From Gammaproteobacteria bacterium (lineage in GTDB: Bacteria > Pseudomonadota > Gammaproteobacteria > Pseudomonadales > Pseudomonadaceae), in assembly GCA_012728315.1 (NCBI GenBank), contig JAAYFI010000006.1, forward strand, positions 1 through 64,000: 64,000 nt of DNA, written 5' to 3'. The position numbers and the translations under genes were made by a program. This document shows, piece after piece, positions 58,232-64,000 of the stretch. The notes beneath the pieces were generated by a model. That model worked only from the letters and a program-made list of their open reading frames with translations. It was not told the DNA's origin and ran no database searches. Numbering within the stretch: the stretch's first letter is position 1; each line of letters starts with the position of its first letter.

Positions 58232-58681
58232 CTAACTTGATCTAAAAATCAGGTGTTTTTCCCAATCTTCATCCGCTACATCCAGCTCACTGACCATACG
58301 CCCCAACTGCGAAATACGCTCGGTGTGCACTGCATCAGTATTGCCGCAAACCAAGTGGTGCCAAACAAACAAGTCTTTACCTTCATGCACCAAACGGTAA
58401 GCACAGGTGCTCGGCAACCAACGAAATGCATCAGCCTGATCGGCAGTCAGCTGAATGCAATCTGGCACAAATCTTTTGCGATCAGGATAATTGCTGCAGC
58501 GTGCGGTATCTAAGTCCAGCAACTTACAAGCGATATTGGTGTAATAAATACCGCCATCTTCTTCATCTTCTAGTTTTTGCAAACAGCATAAACCACAGCC
58601 GTCACACAGCGACTCCCACTCCTCCTGACTCAGTTCAGCGAGGGTTTTACGCTTCCAAAAGGGCTCTACAATTGCTGCCAT
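58232..58681 (-). CDS. YcgN family cysteine-cluster protein (UPF0260)
   Basis: A 149-residue protein with the CxxCxxCC cluster [12 protein letters not shown] near residue 28 and further cysteines ([24 protein letters not shown]), typical of YcgN/UPF0260. The cysteines probably bind a metal; function unknown. Stands alone, convergent to yajD. Confidence 0.9.
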   Translation of the reverse strand: MAAIVEPFWKRKTLAELSQEEWESLCDGCGLCCLQKLEDEEDGGIYYTNIACKLLDLDTARCSNYPDRKRFVPDCIQLTADQADAFRWLPSTCAYRLVHEGKDLFVWHHLVCGNTDAVHTERISQLGRMVSELDVADEDWEKHLIFRSS

Positions 58682-58726
58682 ATCCTGCTCTACCTTTACT
58701 TAACTGCACATGCAATGAACATCGCA

Positions 58727-59041
58727 TTAATCTAATTTGCACTCAACACGTACACGCATGCGAATCACACTGTTATTAAACTTCGCGGTTAAATGTGCCG
58801 TCTCACCGGCAGCCACGCGAGCCTTGCGAGTGCGCGGCGCTTCTGGTCCATTACGAAAGCGTACGGTACAAACAGCTGCACGCTGTCCGTAGTTGCTCAG
58901 TGACGCTGAGGCCATATTATTACCTAAGTCCAAAGTCTGTATGTCTATTTCAGCACCATTGAGATGTTTTTCAACGTCAATTGGAAAAGCCACAGCCAGT
59001 GCTGGAAACAGCATCGAGAGTATTATTATCGTTTTCTTCAT
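58727..59041 (-). CDS. Small secreted protein of unknown function
   Basis: A 104-residue protein with a clear signal peptide (MKKTIIILSMLFPALAVAF). The mature part has two cysteines (AAVCTVRF and the near-terminal RVECKLD) that could form a disulfide, consistent with a periplasmic beta-sandwich. I recognise no family. Divergent from the AGCS symporter gene. Confidence 0.7.
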   Translation of the reverse strand: MKKTIIILSMLFPALAVAFPIDVEKHLNGAEIDIQTLDLGNNMASASLSNYGQRAAVCTVRFRNGPEAPRTRKARVAAGETAHLTAKFNNSVIRMRVRVECKLD

Positions 59042-59238
59042 GGTGTCCTCACCGCAAAATTCATAACCGCAGTGTAACGCATCAAGAGGACTAAACAGTC
59101 CATTGGCTTATAAAAGTATCCAAAGCGCTTTATTTGCACACAGCAGCACTTTATCATTTGCGGCCTAACTCGCCGTTTTTGCAGCAGACAAACACAACTG
59201 TTGCACCCACCTATCCTCTTTCCCCAAGCACAGCACTC

Positions 59239-60618
59239 ATGAATCTTATGCATACAGTCAATAGCGCAATTACAGCTATCAATCATTGGGTATGGGGTAC
59301 ACCCATGCTGATTGCTATTTTAGGCAGCGGCTTGTTTCTTATGTTGTCATTAAAGTTTATGCCCGTGCGTAATATTAAGCGCGGCTTTCAAGAAATTTGG
59401 AGCGGGCGTGAAAAAGGCGATGCGAGCACTGGCCACATCAGCCCATTTGCTGCCTTGATGACCACGCTTGCTGCGACCGTTGGCACTGGCAATATTGCTG
59501 GGGTGGCCACCGCCATCGTCTTGGGCGGACCTGGCGCGTTATTTTGGATGTGGTGCACAGCGCTACTGGGGATGGCGACCAAATATTGCGAAGTGGTGCT
59601 GGCCGTGCATTTTCGTGAGAAAAACAGCCACAATCAATTTGTTGGCGGCCCTATGTACGCCATTAAAAATGGTCTAGGCCGTAAATGGGCGTGGCTGGGT
59701 GCTTGTTTTGCCTTATTTGGTGGTCTAGCCAGCTTTGGGATTGGCAATATGGTGCAGGTCAATAGCATGGCCGCAAGTCTGGCTGTGTCCTTTGCTATTC
59801 CCGCGTGGCTCAGCGGCCTGTGCATTATGGCTCTGGTTGGCTTGGTGATTTTAGGGGGCATTCAGCGCATCGGGGCCGTGGCGCAAACGCTCGTCCCTTT
59901 TATGTGCATAGCTTATGTACTGGCAGCGCTGCTGGTTTTAATCAGCCATTACCAAGCGATTCCCGCAGCCTTTATGTTAATTTTTGATTCTGCATTTAAT
60001 GGCCATGCTGCGGTGGGTGGTTTTGCTGGGGCTGCCATGCTTGCAGCAATACGCTTTGGTGTTGCTCGCGGTGTCTTTTCCAATGAAGCAGGCTTAGGCA
60101 GTGCCGGTATTGCACAAGCGGCAGGCACCAGTGATGATCCCGTAGTTTCAGGCCTGATTGGCATGATGGGAACTTTTATTGATACCTTGATTGTCTGCAC
60201 CATGACGGGTTTAGCGATTATTTGCTCTGGCGTATGGAGCAACGGTCTAAGTGGCGCTGCACTCTCCTCAGCCGCCTTTGAGTCGGCCATGCCAGGCACT
60301 GGACATTACTTACTGACCACAGCGTTGGTGGTCTTTGCTTTCACCACTATTCTTGGCTGGAGTTATTACGGTGAGCGCTGCTGGGAGTTTTTATTTGGCA
60401 GCCGCGCTATTTTACCCTACCGCCTGATCTGGGTAGCCGTGGTACCTGTGGGCGCCATGGGGCAACTTGATAGCGTGTGGTTATTGGCTGACACCCTCAA
60501 TGGATTAATGGCCGTGCCGAATCTGATTTCTTTGCTGGTACTCAGTCCCGTAGTGATTAAACTCACTAAAGACCATTTCGCAGGACAACAGGCTATTCAG
60601 ACTCGACAGCGTTCATAG
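59239..60618 (+). CDS. Alanine or glycine:cation symporter (AGCS family)
   Basis: A 459-residue inner-membrane amino-acid carrier. It has about ten helices with AGCS markers GTGNIAGVATAIVLGGPGA (residues about 80-98), GGPMYAIKNGLG and SNEAGLGSAGIAQAA. It imports alanine or glycine with Na+ or H+. The ATG at 59239 fits the family length; an upstream start would add 35 polar residues, and an ATG at 59248 is also possible. The 3' end overlaps convergent motY by 26 nt. Confidence 0.9.
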   Translation: MNLMHTVNSAITAINHWVWGTPMLIAILGSGLFLMLSLKFMPVRNIKRGFQEIWSGREKGDASTGHISPFAALMTTLAATVGTGNIAGVATAIVLGGPGALFWMWCTALLGMATKYCEVVLAVHFREKNSHNQFVGGPMYAIKNGLGRKWAWLGACFALFGGLASFGIGNMVQVNSMAASLAVSFAIPAWLSGLCIMALVGLVILGGIQRIGAVAQTLVPFMCIAYVLAALLVLISHYQAIPAAFMLIFDSAFNGHAAVGGFAGAAMLAAIRFGVARGVFSNEAGLGSAGIAQAAGTSDDPVVSGLIGMMGTFIDTLIVCTMTGLAIICSGVWSNGLSGAALSSAAFESAMPGTGHYLLTTALVVFAFTTILGWSYYGERCWEFLFGSRAILPYRLIWVAVVPVGAMGQLDSVWLLADTLNGLMAVPNLISLLVLSPVVIKLTKDHFAGQQAIQTRQRS

Positions 60619-61483
60619 CATTGTAAGTGCCTTCTGGGACACGCGTGAGGGTGACATTCACGCGGCGATTGAGCGCCCGATTGGCGGCGCTGGTATTGGG
60701 CTTTAATGGATAACTTTCACCATGAAAGCGCACAACAATCTGCTCTTCGGGCACACCTTGCTCAACCAAAAAAGCTTTAACCGTCAGCGCGCGACGGCGT
60801 GAAACTTCTCGATTACTCAGTCGATCACCCCAACTATCAGAGTGCCCATCAAGCTCAATTTGGTTGACCGTAGCATCTTCCTTTAAATAATCAACAATGG
60901 CTTGCAAGCGCCCTTTAGCAGACTCTGTCAGCACCATATTGCTGTCTTTGAAGCTGATACGGGTTTGTTTCAATTGTTCATAATTGTAAGGCAACAAGCC
61001 AGCCGTACAGGCTAAATAACGTTCATAAGCATCAGAAAAATGCGCCGGTAATATCCGCACTTCAAGAGCTTCACCTTGGCCGGTACGGTGTCGAATTAAT
61101 GGGCCTCGCCCCTCTAATAAAGCACTTAATAAGCGACCGGCCTGCTGCTGCGATGCTTGCAAAGCGTTGCCGTCACTGCCGACTAAGACAATGCCCAAAT
61201 GAATGTCACCTTGATTGGCGCGCCACGGTGCTGCCGCAGCCAGCAAGGTTGCCGAACCTCGACTGAGCCAAGCTTCTTGCGCTTGCAATTTAAATATCGG
61301 ACTTTCACCGGCACGACGCACAAACTCGCCTTGGCCAAAACCTTTAACCGGCTGCGCGAGTCGACACTCAAAGCGATCACCCTCCACAGTCCATTCAACA
61401 TGTTCCAATGGAGTCTGGAAGGTCAATGCCAACGCAGGCGTAGCCAGCAGGCTCGCTAAAATCGAAAATATGCCAAAGCGCAT
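60593..61483 (-). CDS. motY: Flagellar motor protein MotY
   Basis: A 296-residue periplasmic T-ring protein: signal peptide to ALA, a MotY-specific N-terminal domain (to about residue 160), and a C-terminal OmpA peptidoglycan-binding domain (IELDGHSDSWGDRLSNREVSRRRA, NRALNRRVNVTL). It anchors stators to the flagellar motor in Pseudomonas and Vibrio. The motY/pyrC/rnt order matches P. aeruginosa, so the organism is probably flagellated. Confidence 0.9.
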   Translation of the reverse strand: MRFGIFSILASLLATPALALTFQTPLEHVEWTVEGDRFECRLAQPVKGFGQGEFVRRAGESPIFKLQAQEAWLSRGSATLLAAAAPWRANQGDIHLGIVLVGSDGNALQASQQQAGRLLSALLEGRGPLIRHRTGQGEALEVRILPAHFSDAYERYLACTAGLLPYNYEQLKQTRISFKDSNMVLTESAKGRLQAIVDYLKEDATVNQIELDGHSDSWGDRLSNREVSRRRALTVKAFLVEQGVPEEQIVVRFHGESYPLKPNTSAANRALNRRVNVTLTRVPEGTYNAMNAVESE

Positions 61484-61617
61484 TGCGCTCTCCCATCACC
61501 TGAATGCTCAGCTAAGTTATCGGTCACAGTTAAGAAAACTTTAAAGCAGATGCCCGCATCGCGCTTTTACGGTAGCATTCGACCTATTGTGTTTAATTCA
61601 ACCCACTGGAAGCTTTC

Positions 61618-62664
61618 ATGATTGACCGCCTTACCTTGCTGCGACCCGACGATTGGCATATTCACTTACGCGACGGTGCTGTTTTACCGCACACAGTTGC
61701 TGACGCTGCCCGCACTTTTGCCCGTGCGATTATTATGCCCAACCTAGTACCGCCTGTACGCAACACCCTCGAGGCCGATCAATACCGTGAACGCATCTTA
61801 AATGCTCGCCCTGCGCAAAGTGCATTTGAACCTTTGATGGTGCTCTATCTCACCGATCAAACCTCTGCGCAAGATATTAAAACAGCAAAAGACAGCGGCT
61901 TTGTGCATGCAGCTAAACTTTACCCTGCCGGTGCAACCACCAACTCAGATTCAGGTGTCACTCGACTGGAAGCGATTTACCCTGCATTAGAAGCAATGAG
62001 CGAAGTGGGCATGCCCCTGCTGGTTCACGGCGAGGTCACCCACAACCATGTGGATATTTTTGATCGTGAGAAGCGCTTTATTGATGACCAGTTAACAGGT
62101 TTAGTAACACGTTTTCCCAATTTAAAAATCGTCCTGGAACATATCACAACTGCTGATGCGGCTCAGTTTGTCAACGCAGCCAGTGACACTATCGCTGCGA
62201 CTATTACTGCGCATCATCTACTGTATAACCGTAACCATATGCTTGCAGGCGGCATTCGACCGCACTTTTATTGCTTGCCCATCCTAAAACGTAACAGCCA
62301 CCAAGAAGCTCTATTGGATGCAGCCACCAGCGGTTCCAGTAAGTTCTTCTTAGGCACAGACTCTGCACCACACGCTAAAAATGCTAAAGAAACAGCGTGC
62401 GGCTGCGCTGGCTGCTACACCGCTTATGCTGCCATTGAGTTGTATGCCGAAGCTTTTGAACAGCGCAATGCGCTAGACAAACTAGAAGCCTTTGCCAGCC
62501 ATTTCGGTGCTGACTTCTACGGTTTACCTCGTAACAAAGAGCGCATTACATTAGTACGCGAGCCTTGGACCGTGCCAAATTCGTTTGCCTTTGGCGAGCA
62601 ACAACTGGTTCCTTTACGTGCCGGTGAAACCCTAAACTGGCGTGTACTAGGAGCTCAAGCATGA
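61618..62664 (+). CDS. pyrC: Dihydroorotase (class II)
   Basis: A 348-residue zinc enzyme of pyrimidine synthesis, the same length as E. coli PyrC. Metal ligands are in [12 protein letters not shown] (residues 9-20); the carboxylated Lys is in [14 protein letters not shown]; other ligands are in LLVHGEV and VLEHITT; catalytic Asp is in GTDSAPH. Coupled to rnt by a 4-nt overlap. Confidence 0.97.
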   Translation: MIDRLTLLRPDDWHIHLRDGAVLPHTVADAARTFARAIIMPNLVPPVRNTLEADQYRERILNARPAQSAFEPLMVLYLTDQTSAQDIKTAKDSGFVHAAKLYPAGATTNSDSGVTRLEAIYPALEAMSEVGMPLLVHGEVTHNHVDIFDREKRFIDDQLTGLVTRFPNLKIVLEHITTADAAQFVNAASDTIAATITAHHLLYNRNHMLAGGIRPHFYCLPILKRNSHQEALLDAATSGSSKFFLGTDSAPHAKNAKETACGCAGCYTAYAAIELYAEAFEQRNALDKLEAFASHFGADFYGLPRNKERITLVREPWTVPNSFAFGEQQLVPLRAGETLNWRVLGAQA

Positions 62665-63344
62665 GCCAAGACATTACAGACTACGAATACGAGCTGGACA
62701 ATAACAGCCAAGAACGAAACAGCAGTGGCTTAAAATCGCCTATGGCACGCCGCTTTCGCGGCTACCTGCCGGTGGTGATTGATGTAGAAACAGGTGGTTT
62801 TAATAGCGCAACGGACGCCTTGTTGGAAATCGCCGCAGTGATTCCTAACATGGATGATGAAGGTCTGCTGTACCCTGAGCATACTTTATTTTTCCGCGTA
62901 GAGCCTTTTGCCGGGGCCAACATCGAACAGGCAGCGCTAGATTTTACGGGTATTAAACTCAACCACCCTTTGCGTATGGCTGTATCTGAAGAGCGCGCTT
63001 TGACTGAAATTTTCAAAAGCGTACGCAAGTCAATGAAAGCCAGCGGCTGTAAGCGCGCGATCTTAGTCGGCCACAACAGCCACTTTGATCTTGGCTTTCT
63101 AAATGCTGCGGTTGAACGTTGCGGCATTAAACGCAACCCTTTCCATCCGTTTTCAAGCTTTGATACCGCAACCTTAGCCGGCTTAGCCTACGGACAGACA
63201 GTCCTAGCTAAAGCCTGTGAAGCCGCGGCCATCGGCTTTGATGCTCGCGAAGCACACAATGCCCGCTACGATACTGAAAAAACCGCAGAACTGTTCTTTG
63301 GCATCGTCAATCGCTGGAAAGAAATGGGCGGCTGGGACGATTAA
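62661..63344 (+). CDS. rnt: Ribonuclease T
   Basis: A 227-residue DEDD exonuclease that trims the 3' ends of tRNA and other stable RNAs. Motifs [23 protein letters not shown] and [14 protein letters not shown] hold the catalytic acids and His. The first 30 residues are a polar extension before the nuclease fold, common in Pseudomonas RNase T. Confidence 0.97.
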   Translation: MSQDITDYEYELDNNSQERNSSGLKSPMARRFRGYLPVVIDVETGGFNSATDALLEIAAVIPNMDDEGLLYPEHTLFFRVEPFAGANIEQAALDFTGIKLNHPLRMAVSEERALTEIFKSVRKSMKASGCKRAILVGHNSHFDLGFLNAAVERCGIKRNPFHPFSSFDTATLAGLAYGQTVLAKACEAAAIGFDAREAHNARYDTEKTAELFFGIVNRWKEMGGWDD

Positions 63345-63663
63345 CCCACGTTTTACAGGCAAGAGAAACTCTGAATAATGGCTGTGATCGCCAGCAAGAT
63401 CGAGCACAGCCTGATAGAGACCCAAAGCGGCCGGCACTCCAGCCGCTTGCGGCTTGGGATACCCTATACAAGCCGCAAGCTCCACTGCATTTAGCCAGCC
63501 CTGAGCATTGCTAATCTGCGCCAAGGACATACTGATTGATTCTGGTATGGGGAGGAGCACGCGGCCATTACTCACTCGTTGCGATACACAACCAACCGAG
63601 CCGCTTCACTGCGCTTGCAATGACATTTTTTGATGTATGCAACAGCCCCCCATACCTACGCTT
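63345..63663. other. Intergenic region between rnt and ppsR with a repeat-like segment
   Basis: No clear gene. At 63598-63624 the sequence, read on the minus strand as GTCATTGCAAGCGCAGTGAA and onward, resembles one arm of the widespread GTCATTGCGAGCG-type palindromic repeats. A minus-strand frame (about 63535-63370) contains protein-like residues (LNAVELAACIGYPKPQAAG) but runs on into rnt, so I do not call it a gene. Confidence 0.35.
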
Positions 63664-64000
63664 TTACTTAAAGCGCCGTTCAATACCCTTCTCGACTAAG
63701 ATTTTTGCAGAAATCTCTTCTACAGAAAAATGCGTGGTATTAATAGAATTGATATTTTCGCGCTGAAATAATGATTCGACTTCACGCACCTCAAATTCAC
63801 ATTGAGCATAACTGGCATAACGACTGTTAGGTTTGCGCTCATTACGAATAGCTGCCAAACGATCTGCATCAATGGTTAAGCCAAATAATTTTTCTTTGTG
63901 CTGCTTCAGCGACGGCGGCAGCTGCAGACTTTCCATATCATCTTCCGTCAGCGGGTAATTGGCCGCACGAATTCCATATTGCATTGCCATATACAAACAG
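63664..64000 (-). CDS. ppsR: Phosphoenolpyruvate synthase regulatory protein (PpsR), 3' part
   Basis: The C-terminal 111 residues of a DUF299/PSRP bifunctional kinase/phosphorylase; the N-terminus is beyond the window end. Recognised from [20 protein letters not shown], the conserved [19 protein letters not shown] and the terminal [18 protein letters not shown]-type segment (here [19 protein letters not shown]). It controls PEP synthase by reversible phosphorylation. ppsA would be expected divergent from it, outside the window. Confidence 0.95.
   Translation of the reverse strand, partial: CLYMAMQYGIRAANYPLTEDDMESLQLPPSLKQHKEKLFGLTIDADRLAAIRNERKPNSRYASYAQCEFEVREVESLFQRENINSINTTHFSVEEISAKILVEKGIERRFK

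Noticed and set aside
63204-63575. 123-codon minus-strand frame across the end of rnt
   Set aside because: It overlaps the well-supported rnt gene by 140 nt, and its C-terminal half is only rnt antisense. The N-terminal part may be a scar but is not callable.
1-64000. CRISPR array, defence island, prophage or integron
   Set aside because: No spaced direct repeats, cas, restriction-modification, integrase or phage structural genes were seen. The HNH protein YajD is a widespread chromosomal family and not by itself evidence of defence.

Overview
The window is chromosomal DNA from a gammaproteobacterium of the Pseudomonas lineage. The strongest evidence is gene order. The run nadB / algU-mucA-mucB-rseC-mucD / lepA-lepB-DUF4845-rnc-era-recO-pdxJ is the classic Pseudomonas arrangement, and motY/pyrC/rnt, muxABC-opmB, tpm and ppsR also fit. 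Base composition looks close to 50% GC by eye (not computed), lower than typical Pseudomonas. A low-GC, probably denitrifying relative (Thiopseudomonas/Denitrificimonas-like) is therefore likely, but this is inference. Almost every gene is an intact core-type gene. No CRISPR array, prophage, rRNA or intact insertion sequence was seen.

Layout. 1-2.2 kb: a two-part Na+/solute (acetate-type) symporter, cut by the window edge, and an outer-membrane barrel protein. 2.3-8.5 kb: SbcCD nuclease and a free-standing dihydrolipoamide-dehydrogenase-like flavoenzyme. 8.8-11.4 kb: a three-lipoprotein operon (CsgG-like, DUF4810, GNA1162/DUF799) and tpm. 11.7-20.5 kb: a tandem-pump RND efflux operon, muxABC-opmB. 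21-23.3 kb: tpx, a DJ-1/PfpI protein and a ChaN lipoprotein. 23.4-25.5 kb: a kinase gene scar, tRNA-Met and a short CstA. 25.8-29.4 kb: a TPR response regulator with a sensorless histidine kinase, an orphan SdhB paralogue and a decayed TnpB element. 29.4-35.8 kb: cardiolipin synthase, then a divergent phosphoketolase-like enzyme facing an MBL-fold RNA hydrolase and a LOG-family protein. 35.9-39.6 kb: an SDR, pyrF, a DUF2897 protein and fumC. 39.7-52.8 kb: the pdxJ-to-algU block, nadB and ygfX/sdhE. 53-58.2 kb: ygfZ, an HDOD protein, ubiUVT, and ydhR-yajD. 58.2-64 kb: ycgN, a small secreted protein, an AGCS symporter, motY, pyrC, rnt and the 3' part of ppsR.

Working together. Two sites matching the ANR/FNR consensus lie at class-II promoter spacing. 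One is upstream of ubiUVT (oxygen-independent ubiquinone synthesis). The other lies between the phosphoketolase-like gene and the MBL-LOG pair and could serve both directions. Together they point to life at low oxygen. The second locus is the best candidate for something undescribed: its three products (RNA hydrolase, nucleotide phosphoribohydrolase-like protein, sugar-phosphate ThDP enzyme) could form a route from RNA to ribose phosphate to acetyl phosphate. That route is a hypothesis built on domain content and promoter architecture, not a demonstrated pathway.
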